Source of the DNA: Cricetomys ansorgei
Lineage: Eukaryota > Chordata > Mammalia > Rodentia > Nesomyidae
Assembly (NCBI GenBank): GCA_026225945.1
Contig: JAMJFZ010000320.1
Location: 15,135,001 to 15,199,000 of the forward strand
DNA: 64,000 nucleotides
Direction of reading: 5' to 3'
The notes under the pieces were generated by a model that made no database searches, was not told where the DNA came from, and saw only the letters and a list, made by a program, of their open reading frames with translations. The first letter of the stretch is position 1. Each line of letters opens with the position of its first letter. Shown in pieces: positions 21,536-32,184 of the stretch. The position numbers were made by a program, and so were the translations under genes.

Positions 21536-21708
21536 AAAGGGGGGGGAGGAGGAAGGGACAGGTGGGCAGAAGGCAGGAGGGGGGGAGGAGAGAAGGAAGG
21601 GACAGGGTGGAGGGAGAGGGGGGAGGAGGAAGGGACAGGTGGGCATAAGGCAGGAGTGGGGGGAGGAGAGAAGGAAGGGGCAGGAGAGACGAAGAGAAGG
21701 AAGGAGGA
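21536..21708 (+). repeat. Purine-only minisatellite, 77-bp unit
   Basis: A G/A-rich unit starting 'ggggggaggaggaaggga' at 21541 recurs at 21618 with few changes (two nearly full copies plus partial). Almost all purine on + strand. Confidence 0.9.
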
Positions 21709-21878
21709 ATGCCATCAGATCCAACCCTTACTCTGATTTAAATGTGAATATGTTTTAAGCAGCTGACTGAGTTCCCCTGGGAAACAATCTCAGGTCACAA
21801 CCCAGAGCTTTCAATGTTAGCAACGTGGGAAACTCTCTCAAACGTCTAACCAAAGAGGGGCCAGAACCATCTAAGCCA

Positions 21879-22052
21879 GAGGGGTCGCCTAAGACCGCCT
21901 GCATATCAGATATTTACATTATGATTCATAACAACAGCAAAATCACAGTTAAGAAACAGCAACAAAAATAGTTTTACGGTTGTGGGGGGGGTCACCGCAA
22001 CACGAGCAGCTGCGTTAAAGGGTCATAGCATCAGGAAGGCTGAGGACCACGG
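21879..22052. mobile_element. URR1-type hAT non-autonomous DNA transposon, truncated
   Basis: 'gaggggtcgcctaagaccg', 'catatcagatatttacatta', 'tgattcataacaacagcaaa' and the right terminal inverted repeat 'aaggctgaggaccacgg' are recognisable. The left terminus is missing. It is the opposite-strand relative of the copy at 62413. Confidence 0.75.
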
Positions 22053-22054
22053 CT

Positions 22055-22535
22055 CTAAGCAGCACTCAAGAGAAAGCATCAGTCTTGGCTTTAACGGTTG
22101 GGTTTCTTTGCCGGAGACGCTCGAGGCCGAAGCCTGGAAGGACTGTGCTGTGGGGCACAGATGAGGCTTATTGATATTATCTGTAAACTCCGAACATTTG
22201 TGTTCTTCAGACAGCCAGGGTTTAGGCGTTTCTTAAGCAAAGACCCAATAAGGAGAAAATGAAGTGGTGTGGTTTGAGGAGGATGATAAAGAGGTGCTTC
22301 CAAATCTCTCTCCCACGGCACCTGAAATTATCGTAGCACTTAGACCCTAGTGGGGAGGACATTGAACACTCTTCTGAAAGAGAACTTCCCAGAAGATCTT
22401 GGAAGACATGCCACACTGACCTATCATCTCTCAGCGACACCTTTCCAACTGCGCGTCTCCAAATTCCAGTAATCTTGCTTCAAAAGAAGGAGCAAGAAAT
22501 TCCTTCTTTCCCTCTCTCCCTCTCTCTCCCCCCCC
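22055..22535. other. Unassigned sequence
   Basis: No repeat or exon recognised. A CT-rich run begins near 22505. Confidence 0.3.
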
Positions 22536-22560
22536 GTGTGTGTGTGTGTGTGTGTGTGTT
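22536..22560 (+). repeat. (GT)n microsatellite
   Basis: About twelve perfect GT units after a CT/C-rich run; it borders the tail side of the following B4-type SINE. Confidence 0.95.
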
Positions 22561-22564
22561 CGAG

Positions 22565-22848
22565 TGTGTGCACATGCATGCAGGTTCATGTGGAGGCCAG
22601 ATGTCAACACCCGTCATCTTCATTGCTCTCCAGTTTATTTCTTAAGACAGAATTTCTTCCTGAACCTGGAGCTTGACAGTTTGGCTAGACAGCTGGCCAT
22701 AAAGGATCCTCTTGTCTTCACCTCCCCAGTGGGGAGGTTCCGGTTGTGCTGCCGCACCTGGCTTTTCATGTGGGTGCTAGGATTGGATCTCTGGTCCTCA
22801 TTCTTACAAAACAAAGCATTCACCGACTGAGCACCTCTAGCACCAACA
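22565..22848 (-). mobile_element. B4/RSINE1-type composite SINE
   Basis: Antisense order: 'gtggaggccagatgtcaaca', 'ttatttcttaagacagaatt', 'gaacctggagcttgacagt', 'cctccccagtggggaggtt', then the tRNA-like head 'gtgggtgctaggattggatc' and 'accgactgagcacctct'. Near full length. Confidence 0.8.
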
Positions 22849-22917
22849 GAAACAATTTCTGATTGAGAGGAGCTAAAGGAGACACGTATGCGAAGCCTCA
22901 CATTCATCTCTTCATTC

Positions 22918-22995
22918 TGCCAACATTTATTGAGCACCTACTGTGTGTCACCACTTGGAAACAAGCATGTAGTCTAGGGGAGGAGAGGACACAAG
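22918..22995 (-). mobile_element. L2 LINE 3' end, antisense
   Basis: 'catttattgagcacctactg' and 'tgtgtcaccacttggaaaca' are the antisense 3' terminus of L2. Confidence 0.75.
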
Positions 22996-23287
22996 AGTGC
23001 AGGTAACACTGGTGGAGCATCTGTGCAGCACCATGGGCCACGTTCTTAGCTGTGCCCTCCCGAGACAGCGTGGCCTGGGGGAGGGGTGGAGGTTGGAAGA
23101 AGTGATGGGACCGAGTCCTGAACGAGGCTGGCTGATGAGAACACTATGCACCCCCAAAGCCCCATCCTTAGGTCTCTCCTGTTGCATCAGACCCTTGGAT
23201 GCATATGTCAAAGACGCATGCGCCCCTGACAGAGGGCACAAAGTTAAGAGAGCGTGGGATTACTCTGGCAGGTCTTCCCGGAGTCTC

Positions 23288-23591
23288 GGGGAGATGCTCA
23301 GTGCCGACGGGCATTTGCTGTACAAGCAGAAGGGCCTGAGTTTGGATCCCAGTGCCCATACCAAAGCATGGCACAGCTGTACGTGCTTCTAACCCCAGAA
23401 CAGCAGGGCACACAAGCAGATCCTGGTGGCTCACTAGCCAGCCAGCCTAGCCAAAGCGGGAAACTTTAAGTTTGGTGAGAAGCCCAGTCTCAAGAGAATG
23501 AGGAGGAAGGATGAAGAGGAAGATGCTTGATATCTTCCTTGGCTTCTGCATGCACACACACCTGCACACCCATATGCGCGTACGTGTGTGC
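23288..23591 (+). mobile_element. B4-type composite SINE
   Basis: A degraded tRNA head 'gggagatgctcagtgccg' precedes 'gcctgagtttggatcccag', 'gctcactagccagccagcc' and 'tttggtgagaagcccagtc', with a CA-rich tail that expanded into the next repeat. Confidence 0.7.
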
Positions 23592-23769
23592 AAACACACA
23601 CACACACTCTCACACACAGACACTGACACACACACCTCACACACACACACACACTGACACACATACATACACTCACATACACACACTCACACATACACTG
23701 ACACATACATATACATTGACACACACTCACACTGACACACATACACTGACACACATACATACGCTGACA

Positions 23770-23810
<41 letters not shown>
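23592..23810 (+). repeat. (CA)n with CTGACACA/TACA interruptions
   Basis: CA dinucleotides interspersed with 'ctgacacacatacact' words, ending in a pure CA run. Confidence 0.95.
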
Positions 23811-23812
<2 letters not shown>

Positions 23813-23975
23813 AAGAACAGAGGAATGTAGCCCAATACCACAAAGCTGCATAGAGATACACAAAACACCTTGTGTTATGTTTGAAAAATAAACGCGCAAA
23901 CATGACAAAATCCCAGTCTTCAAAAGCTGGACAGGGAGTGAGAGGTAAAAAACAAGTTTTTAATATGTTCCATCT

Positions 23976-24145
23976 CAGAAGTTAGCGAACTATGGCTCAT
24001 GAAGCGAATTCAGCCAGTTGCCCGCTCTTTGTAAAGGCTGTCTTCCAGCTTGTCTAAGGCTACCTTCACGCTTCGTCAGCAGAGCCAGGCAGTTGCAACA
24101 GAGACCATCTGCACTATGAGTCCCAGAGGTCTTTTGTGGTAGTGT
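23976..24145. mobile_element. Possible hAT-like DNA transposon remnant
   Basis: 'gttagcgaactatggctcat', 'ctctttgtaaaggctgtct' and 'gcaacagagaccatctgcac' resemble an old mammalian hAT non-autonomous element. The family is uncertain. Confidence 0.4.
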
Positions 24146-24149
24146 TTGT

Positions 24150-24585
24150 CCCCTTCCTTCAGTGCATGGCGATTCCAGTGTGAGTCAAGAGTTGTGATGT
24201 GTGCGTTAAAAAGGCCAGTTTCTCCTAGGCTGCCTTAGCACACACACAAATGCTGAAAATCCTTTGCGAATGAATCAGTGAATGAATGGAGAACCAGAAA
24301 AAGGAAAGGATGCCTCATCCTGGCCTTTATGGACCAGAGCACACCAGAGTCCTAGGCTCAGTTCTGGGGACGTAGTTAGGCAGGAATCCTGGCCACTGGG
24401 GTGTGTGGAGGAGGTGTGTAAGGGGCCCTAGAACAAGAGAAATAAGGGTGTTTAGTCCACGGAAGCAGATTCCCAGGGCGGACAGCAAGGCGTCAGTGTC
24501 CTGATACTGGCTGCTGAGTCCTATGTCGAAGGCTCTGTTTCCATCCCCCAGTTCCCCCAGGATAGGCAGCATTAGGGTGCCTGGT
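24150..24585. other. Unassigned sequence
   Basis: No family or exon recognised. Confidence 0.3.
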
Positions 24586-24587
24586 TT

Positions 24588-24697
24588 CCAAATGACAAGT
24601 CTAAGGCATGGGAAGATTCAATTGTCCACCATCACACAAGCAGTGGATGGAAAGCCGGGACTGGACTCATGCAGTCTGCCCCTAGAGCCCACATATG
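24588..24697 (-). mobile_element. MIR SINE, antisense
   Basis: 'aaatgacaagtctaaggcat', 'caccatcacacaagcagtgg', 'aaagccgggactggactcat' and 'gcagtctgcccctagagccc' are the antisense MIR core and head. Confidence 0.8.
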
Positions 24698-24699
24698 GA

Positions 24700-25715
24700 A
24701 TTGTATATCATTTATTGTTGGCCATCACTCGAAGGGATGTGAGTCACCCTGTTACCTCTGATTCCAATAGATGGAGCAGCAGGCAGAGGAATCAGAGAAA
24801 CAGACTCTGGCTTCATCCCAAAAAGACCTTTCCAATGTCCAGAGATGGAGTGGGTGGTTTGGGATGGGGTTTAGAAACCCTGACTGGTATGTGTTCAGGT
24901 AGGGGCCAGGACATTTGATCAAGGTTTCCGAGAGAGAAGATCTTAGAATGGGCAAGAAGAGATGGCCTCCAAGACGTCTTTCCTCTCTTGATTCTGTCAT
25001 GAGACTTGGGGTACTTCTTAGGATGACCTCATGGCCATTAGAGAGGAGAAGGGGGGAGGATGAGGGAGGAGAGAGAATATACAGCCCCTACGGGCAAGAT
25101 TGCAGTGACATATTCCTTCTACTAGGTCCACCCCAGAAAGATTCTATTACCTTCCAACTCTATAATCAAATCACGAATCTACCTGTGGATTAACCCGCCG
25201 ATGAAGGCAAGCTCACAGCATCCAATCATCTCTTAGTGACTAGAGGAGCCAGCTAGGGACCAAGCCTATAACACATAAGTCTTTTGGTGGACACTTTTAC
25301 CCAAACCATAACCGAGTGCTGTACAATTTGAAAAGTCCCCTTTTTATTTTCCCCTGCCTTTCCGCCGTGATTTTTGATGTGTTCCCTCACCGTGCTGGAA
25401 AATCACTTTATTACTAGAAGTTAACAGCAGCGGTTGTCGATATAATATTCTCATTTTGTCAGATGACAATTTATGGGGCTTGATTCTCCTGCGTCGAAGA
25501 AACAGGTTCTGAGGCAAGGGGTTCCCAGATGTCCCATAAACTCCTACAGTCTAATCAAGCTGCTATGCCCGTGTTCCTTCACCGGGTCCCACCCGAGGGG
25601 ATAAACAATAATGTCCCACTCAAAATATATGGCCGCTTCCCGTTTTGCCATTAAAGAGTGAGAATCTCTGCATTCCCCTGCTCTCTATAGCGAGGTTGAG
25701 CTACAGACCAATGTT
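24700..25715. other. Unassigned sequence
   Basis: A G-rich purine stretch lies at about 25043-25075. Otherwise no recognised repeat or exon. Confidence 0.3.
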
Positions 25716-25719
25716 TCTG

Positions 25720-25789
25720 CTTGCAGTGCCGAGGACTGAATCGAGGGCCCTGTGCGTGCCAGGTAGGGGTCTGCCGCTTCCCCTGTATC
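25720..25789 (-). mobile_element. ID-type SINE, antisense (first of two)
   Basis: 'gtgccgaggactgaatcgag', 'ggccctgtgcgtgccaggta' and 'ccctgtatccca' are an antisense ID element with its B-box and head. Confidence 0.75.
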
Positions 25790-25814
25790 CCACAGCTGTT
25801 TTGTTTCTGTGTGG

Positions 25815-25889
25815 GAGTACTGGAGATCCAAACCAGAGCCTCTTCCATGGCAGGTAGGTACTCTGCCAACTGAGCTACATCCCAGTCAC
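25815..25889 (-). mobile_element. ID-type SINE, antisense (second of two)
   Basis: 'gtactggagatccaaaccag', 'cttccatggcaggtaggtac' and 'caactgagctacatcccag'. Same strand as the copy 25 bp away; the two are diverged from each other, so a recent local duplication is unlikely. Confidence 0.75.
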
Positions 25890-25939
25890 ACCGACCATTT
25901 CCGCACATGAATTTCTCTGGTAGATAAGGTGGCATTCGA

Positions 25940-26005
25940 TAATAGCGAGGATTACAGCCAGCACACAGTAGGTCCTTAGTATGTATTTGCTCAGTATATA
26001 TGATC
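25940..26005 (+). mobile_element. L2/MIR 3'-tail fragment
   Basis: 'ccagcacacagtaggtcctt' and 'agtatgtatttgctcagtat' match the shared L2/MIR 3' terminus. Confidence 0.5.
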
Positions 26006-26007
26006 GA

Positions 26008-26865
26008 TTAGGATTTATTGACTTCAAGGGAGGGAGGGTGTCATGATAACTTTTTCTTTCTGTTCTAATGGTAAGTAACCTGTCCTACTTGAGATTTCTC
26101 TTGTCAAGAAGTTTGTGCTGTCAGTAACCAGACAAACAAAAATCTGAGCGTCTATTTCCAAGGGGAATATCTTCATGAGAAAAACATTATTTAGCCAAGC
26201 ATTATGTTCTAAGCAGGTTTTAATTCTAGATCTATTCTTCCTCTGTGGTAAAACAAAGAGCTGCCAGTCCAATGAGAGCGTGAATTGTTAAATGGCGGAT
26301 TCACTCCTACATGAGGGTGCAGGCTTCTGTGTCTAAGGAGACCACTTGATTCACTGTGTGCAAGGACGGAGTGTTCCCTGTCGGGCTTGTTTACCGTGTG
26401 TTTTAATGAGCTGCCAGACCTCTCATGGCAGCCACTGCTGCAAAGGTGGAGATACCGGAGTTTGTCTCAGTGGTGGCATCTGAGCCGTTTCAAGTTCTAC
26501 GCTCTCCTTACACTGCATTTCTGCTCCAGGGACAGGGCAAGTAACGCGAACTGCTCGAGAACAAGGACTTTGCCTTGCTGGCTGTGTGCTCCTGGTGCTA
26601 AATGAAGCCTCACACACACGAGGGACAAGGATGTAGAGTGGGTTCATTCATTCATAAGGTACACACCCTCGTCACCAGGCCTCTGTATCCCACATATTGT
26701 CAAAACTTGAGGGGGACTATCCTGAGGTAATATTCACAATATCAGTCTAAAACTATAGCAGGGGCATTAACCATTCAACAAGCCAGCCGTCGAGCGGAGC
26801 AGGATGGATCCTGAAGAATGCCTATGTGGTGGATGTTAACTCTTTAATTTCTTTTTCACTAGGTG
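26008..26865. other. Unassigned sequence
   Basis: No recognised repeat, exon or RNA gene. Confidence 0.3.
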
Positions 26866-26867
26866 TG

Positions 26868-26920
26868 GTGGAGGAGGAGGGAGGAGGAAGGAGGGAGGAG
26901 GGAGGAGGGTGGAGTGAAAG
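26868..26920 (+). repeat. (GGA)n purine repeat
   Basis: Imperfect GGA/GGAA units ('gaggaggagggaggagga'). Confidence 0.9.
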
Positions 26921-27712
26921 GATGTTTCAGGAGAGGCAGGGAGCTTTGAACAGGGACTGTTTGCTAGCTGGAACAGAAGTGTTTAAATAATTAAGCAATA
27001 GTGCAGCTGCTCTGGTGCACACCAGCCGATGGTGTCAGTTCAATTATCAAAGCCATCAGACACCGGGCAGCTGAATGCAGCCAGATCTACTCACCCCCAC
27101 CATGTGGAAATGTTATTGCTTTTTCCACCCCTCCCCGATAAATATGATCACTGTGAACATATAAAATATAGTAAGCTGGGAAGATGGTTCCTTCAGTATA
27201 GTTTTAAAAAATGTCTCTGAATCCCCAAACAAAAAAATGACAGAGCAGCCAGATGTTAACCCCAAACCCACAAGCACATTAGCCACAGAGCAGGGGACAA
27301 GGCATCCCACAAGTTCCCAATGCCCGAAGACCTGTGGAGAATCAGTGACAGAGGAGGCAGCGAGGCTTCTGACTGCCCCGAGAACATGGGACTTCTCAGT
27401 AGTCCACAGCTACTTGCCTGGAGATTTAGAGGGCCCTGAGATGTACAGGACTTGAGAGTGGTAGGTTTGTTATCTCTAAAAGCAGATGAGTGGAAGGGGT
27501 TTGTAAGGAAAAAAAAGAAAAGAAATGAAAGAAACTTAAGCAATCAAGCCCTGTCACCATCCAGCTGTGTGAGCTTTGCCTCTTTTTTTTTTTTTTTCTG
27601 TTTTTTTCTTTTCTTTGTTGCTCTACTTGTATAGAAATTTGATAGGTAAGGAGTGGGTCTTCTGGGTTGGTAGTGCCAGATTCAAGTGCCAAAGGCCTCT
27701 AGACTGGGTTCA
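26921..27712. other. Mostly unassigned; T15 run
   Basis: 'agctgggaagatggttcctt' at about 27174 could be a degraded B4-type head. T15 lies at 27583-27597 with T-rich sequence to 27616. No exon recognised. Confidence 0.3.
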
Positions 27713-27714
27713 CA

Positions 27715-28560
27715 GACTCAGAGGCTTATGAGCCCAAGCCCTGAGAATTAGAGGCTTATGGCTAAGGCTTTAGAAGCTAGATTTATTGCTCTGGGAGCTT
27801 AGGTTAGGGGCTTATTTCTCTGGCTCTGATTACTAGCCTGGGACTTAGTGGCTCGTTGTGATCCTTGGCCCTTAGCAGCAACTAGCAATGGCACCAGCCA
27901 GTGCCATATAATATCATAGTCCTCAAACTTTGGATGCCAGGACCACCAGCCCCTCACAGCAGCTAGTGGCAGGTCTTGGAGCTTAGGAGTCAGGACTCCT
28001 TGGCTCTTAAGGCTTGGCAGCTCCCTGGAGCTCTTCCAGTGACTAAGACCCAGTCTCTCAAGTTTTACTCTTCACAGATTTCTGCTTCCTCCAGTTCTGG
28101 CTCTCCATCTTCTCTTGCCTTTGCCTGGCATCTTTTGCTATCCCAGCCGCCTCTGCTTCACTGTGCTGCTGCCACTGTTGCTGTGGCCATCTCTTCCTTG
28201 TGTTTCAGCGCAGCCTACTCCACCAAGGATAAAGATCACAAAGAGATCACTTAGAAGCTTTTTATTGAGCCTAATGTTGCAATACCCAGCAGGCAGCACA
28301 CAGGGAAGGATCGCGTGATTGACTCAAATAGGGAACTACACGGTTGTATAGCCAGAAGGGAGTGGCATGCAAATGTAGGGCTTGTATTGTCCACCAATCA
28401 CAGTAAAGCTGTTTCGCAAAGAGCAATCACAAGCCTCCAATAAGAACCAATTAGAAACCTGCTTTAGGAACACTCCCCGCTACCTGTCAATCGCGAGCTC
28501 TTCGCTTCCCCGCTAGGGAGCCCCGTTCACGTTCTGAAACTCCAGAAAGATACTTTTATA
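27715..28560 (-). mobile_element. Possible ERV LTR, antisense, with octamer and CCAAT motifs
   Basis: Read on the minus strand, 28560 to about 28200 has an LTR-like promoter. It shows several ATTGG boxes (seen as 'ccaatcacag', 'tccaataaga' and 'accaattaga'), the octamer ATTTGCAT (seen as ATGCAAAT at 28367-28374), and a polyadenylation signal (TTTATT at about 28260 on +). Leftwards 'gaggcttatg' and 'ggagcttagg' words recur. I do not recognise the family. No coding remnants adjoin it, and the boundaries are guesses. Confidence 0.4.
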
Positions 28561-28561
28561 T

Positions 28562-28808
28562 AAAACAACCAGTAAGAAGTATCAAGAGCAAGTCCTACAG
28601 TCATTTTAAGGGAAACAGAATAGAACAGAACAGCGTCTGCTGAGACAATGAAAATCACACCAAACATACGCCCACGGGACAGACCGAAAGCGTAACCTCT
28701 TTTCTCTTTCCTTCACATGCGTGTGCTTTAGTCACGGTCCCCGCCCGCTGCTGTCTCTCAGTACCCCATGCCCTCCCGCCTCGCAATATCTATCTTTATT
28801 TCCTCGTT
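28562..28808. other. Unassigned sequence
   Basis: Nothing recognised; it may include the 5' part of the possible LTR to the left. Confidence 0.3.
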
Positions 28809-28810
28809 GT

Positions 28811-29037
28811 ATTATTTTTTAAAGAGTATATTTCTTATCGTATGTATGTGTGCACGAGTGTATGCACGTGCACCACATGTGTGAAGGTGCCCGTGGATGC
28901 CAGACAAGGGCCTCAGAGCCCCAGAACTAGGGTTACAGGCGATTTGTGAGCTGCCTGGTGTGTGGGTGCTGGGAACTGAATCCCGGTTCTCTGCAAGAGC
29001 AATGAGCGTTCCTAACCTGAGAGCTGTCTCTCTGGTC
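28811..29037 (-). mobile_element. B2/B3-type SINE, full length
   Basis: Antisense element: the T-rich side with 'gtatgtgtgcacgagtgtat', 'caccacatgtgtgaaggtgc', 'gtgggtgctgggaactgaat', 'ccggttctctgcaagagcaa' and 'gagagctgtctctctgg'. Confidence 0.85.
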
Positions 29038-29096
29038 TCTCATTGCTCTCTCTCCCTCCCTCCCTCTCTCCATCCCTCCCCCTCTCCATCCCCCAC
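29038..29096 (+). repeat. (CT)n-rich tract
   Basis: 'ctctctctccctccctccct' and similar pyrimidine repeats. Confidence 0.9.
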
Positions 29097-29099
29097 AAC

Positions 29100-29468
29100 G
29101 CAAGACTGGAAGTCATAGGATAACTTGAGAGCGCCCAGCTTCTTTGTGTGACAAAGAGGCCACTCCTCCTCAGTATCTACCCCGCCGCTGGGAACATCCC
29201 CATATTTTCTCTATTCATTCTCTGTCAATGTGCACTTATGATGATTCCGTAACCTGACAGTGTGACTGGGCAAAGACCTTAATCGTATGCTGTCATAGTC
29301 CTTTGAGTGTATGCCCAACCTATTTAAAAGCAGATAAAACATTAGGTGGATGGAAGAGGAAGGATTCACTTTGATCAAATTAATTAAGTGAGAATTTAAT
29401 TATTCTAGGGAATTTAATTCCCTAGAATTTATGGATGAAATGGGAATAAATAAATAAGACTAAGTTTT
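29100..29468. other. Unassigned AT-rich sequence
   Basis: A small imperfect palindrome occurs at about 29392-29430 ('aatttaattattctaggga' against 'ccctagaattt'). No exon or repeat family is clear. Confidence 0.3.
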
Positions 29469-29469
29469 A

Positions 29470-29990
29470 CAAATAAATATTAAAAATAAGCACAGCAGGT
29501 AAACTAATAAGGAAAGCAAGATGTGGAAGAGGAGGATTTTTTAAAGTCAAAAACACATGAAGAAAGAACTACAAAACTCACAAGATAATGATAAAAGACA
29601 GGAAAAGAAGACTCCACATTCTAGCAATAGAAATCTCTGGTGGCCAACAAAGAAAAAGGAACAGAGCACACAATTCAAGAAAGATTTCCTGAAACAAGCA
29701 AGAAAGGCTTGAAAAGACAAAAGACCATAACATAGTATGCAGTTTAGAATGTCCGTCTAAACTGCCAACCATTAGACACAGCCTGTAAAATTATATTTGT
29801 AAAAGAAGAAACCTTCTGAGTACCTAAACAAAAATAGCAAAAAAAAAAAAAAAAATTTAATCATATTAACTTCAGATTTTGAAAGCAATGATGCACCCCA
29901 GAAGAAAACAAAATAACATTTAACATAGTTAAGAGTCTCAAGAAAAATAAAAGCCAAGAATTTTATATTGCACAAAACAGAATTCCAAGC
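29470..29990 (+). mobile_element. Old L1 fragment (L1M/HAL1-like)
   Basis: A-rich sense-strand sequence with 'cttcagattttgaaagcaat' and 'gccaagaattttatattgca', words typical of old mammalian L1 open-frame regions. An A17 run lies at 29839-29855. Frames are broken. Confidence 0.45.
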
Positions 29991-30057
29991 GTCTTAAATA
30001 TTTTATTTGGTAACAGTTGTCATAGACAAACCACTATTAATGTTCAAGAACTAGGGA

Positions 30058-30488
30058 TGTGCTGGCTAGATTTATGTCACCTTGACACAAACCATAGTCA
30101 TCTGAGAGGAGGAAACCTCAATTAGGAGCTTGCCTCCATATTACTGGGCTACAAGCAAGCCTGTAGAGCATTTCTTAGTTACTGATTGATAGGGGAGGGC
30201 CCAGCCTATCGTGAGTGGCATCACTCTGGGCTGGTGGTGCTGGGCGCTATAAGGAACCAGGCTGAGCAGGCCATGAGGAGCAAGCCAGTAGGCAGCATGT
30301 ATCCATGGCCTCTGCATCAGCTCCTGCCTCTAGTTCCTGTCCTGCTTGTGTTCCTGTCCTGCTTGTGTTCCTGTCCTCGCTTCCTTCAGTGATGGACTAC
30401 AGTGTGGAAGTGTAAGCCAAATAAACCCTTTCCTCATCAGCTTGCTTTTGGCCATGGTGTTTTTGCAGCAATAGAAATCCAAGATAAG
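30058..30488 (+). mobile_element. ERVL-like solo LTR
   Basis: 'tgtgctggctagatttatgt' and 'caccttgacacaaaccatag' start the element. 'gattgataggggagggccca', 'gctgagcaggccatgagg', 'agtgtggaagtgtaagcc' and the polyadenylation signal in 'aaataaaccctttcctcatc' follow. An internal 18-bp unit with core 'cctgtcctgcttgtgttc' is duplicated at about 30338-30372. It ends near 'gcaatagaaatccaagata'. Confidence 0.8.
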
Positions 30489-30597
30489 GGTTATGGTTCC
30501 CATGAACTATTCTAGAAGGTTCTGTTAAAGTATTCCCACAACAAGATTCTACAGGAGAGAGGAACTGGAGCTGTGGATTAAAAATACAGACATTGGG

Positions 30598-30793
30598 CCT
30601 GAAGAGATGAGTCAGCAGCGAAGAGCACTCGCTGCTCTTGCAGAGGACACAGATTCGGTCCCCGGGGCCACATCAGACATCTCACAACCGCTTGCAACCC
30701 CAGCTCCAGGGCACCTGACACCTTAGTCATGTGCACGTGCTCACACGCAGACACCCTCGTATGCACAGTCATGCAAAATACTATTTTAAAATG
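30598..30793 (+). mobile_element. B2/B3-type SINE
   Basis: 'gaagagatgagtcagcagc', 'aagagcactcgctgctcttg', 'cagattcggtccccgggg', 'ccacatcagacatctcacaa' and 'caccctcgtatgcacag' give the tRNA-derived head with A and B boxes, body and tail. Confidence 0.85.
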
Positions 30794-30794
30794 C

Positions 30795-31650
30795 AGATCC
30801 TTTCGAAGACTAAGTGAGTGTTAAAATGAAGAGCATCGTGTGTAATGGCTAAATAGTCCACACGTTAGGTAGGTATGGAGCCGGTAAAAATGAGGGACCA
30901 AACTAGGAAAGGGATATACAAAAACGTTCTTAAATATTCTCAGATACAATACCTGCTAGTAGCGTTGTTGCTCTTTCGAGGCGGTTGTGAGATAAAGCAA
31001 ATGGGTAATTGTAGGGTACTCTAATTCTGCCGTCACATATGTTATCTAAGAATGAAGACTTTTCATTCGTTAGAAGATGGGAATGTAATTCAGAAGAGGT
31101 AAAATAAGAGAAAGTATGCATTGGAGTTAGAATCATTAGTGTAAAGCATATCATATAAGATCATATCAGATGACCTACATATTCTGTCCACATCATGATA
31201 TACAATATATGACTGAATATACACATACGAAATCTCTGTATGTAATATATAGACAGTAGTTTATAGATCAGCGTCTTTTCCCATAGCTCACACATTTATT
31301 TAACAGTGAAAATCCCCGTAAGGCCAATACTCACAGCCACTATGATACTCTGAATTGCCACACAGTACAATAGGGCCAGTCACTGGAGTTGAGAGGTCTG
31401 TGTGAGCTGGCGACTGTAGGCCCAACAGGGATCCTGTGATGAGTGGCTGTTGGTGGTGGTCAGCTGCAGTCTCGTTACCTTGAAAGGGTTTGCCGAGGCC
31501 GTGCCTTAACTGTGCTGTGTGTGGTTGCCTTCCTGATTTTCAAGCACACCATACTGACTGCCTAGCTGACGCTTAAGCTTAAGGGCTCGCTGTGAAACGC
31601 CACCCATGCTGCTATTTTTGTGTCTTACTGTTTCAAAACTCTATCCCTTA
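30795..31650. other. Unassigned AT-rich sequence
   Basis: No recognised repeat, exon or RNA gene; the 31140-31270 stretch is particularly AT-rich. Confidence 0.3.
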
Positions 31651-31654
31651 AGGG

Positions 31655-31855
31655 AAAAGACATGTAATCTGAGAGGCCTGGGGGCCGAGTTCGGATCCTC
31701 AGCATGCAGGTAAAAGCCTGGCTCAGTCTGTAACAGCCCAGGGCTGGCATCAAGGCTAGAGAGCAGACACAAGCTCCGGGCCCAGGGGGAGACTGAAAGG
31801 CGGTGGGGAGCAACCGAGGAAGAGACCTCCACACGTGGAGGCACACACACAAACG
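31655..31855 (+). mobile_element. B4-type SINE, degraded
   Basis: 'ccgagttcggatcctcagca', 'aacagcccagggctggcatc' and 'agacctccacacgtggagg' with a CA tail recall B4-class elements; the head is missing. Confidence 0.5.
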
Positions 31856-31932
31856 TGATTTTTACATCACAAAAATGTAGAGTAAATATTTCTTTCTCAC
31901 TAGAGGATTTTGAAAATATCCTTCCTTAAATT

Positions 31933-31947
31933 AAAAAAAAAAAAAAA
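31933..31947. repeat. poly(A) tract
   Basis: A15 run without an obvious attached SINE. Confidence 0.95.
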
Positions 31948-32184
31948 GCATCACCCCTTAGAAGAATCTTGGGGAGGGACAGGAAGGGAATCTAGAAGCC
32001 TTATCAAAGACTTCATTAGAACAGAAAGCATACACTTCCGTGCCACAGGTCTGCGGCCCACCCTCTGAGCAACACCGACCATGAAGGTACTGGGGCCAAC
32101 CTGCAGACAGTCAAAAAGAAGCTGTTGTATTGTCCGGCTCACCGGATCACCAGTACTCTTACATCTCATTTGGTGTCTTCCTGC

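Noticed and set aside
23434..23868. 144-codon minus frame and 108-codon plus frame
   Set aside because: They cover a CA repeat and a B4-type SINE tail.
25720..25889. tRNA genes
   Set aside because: The tRNA-like boxes belong to ID SINEs; no cloverleaf with anticodon and acceptor stem could be drawn.
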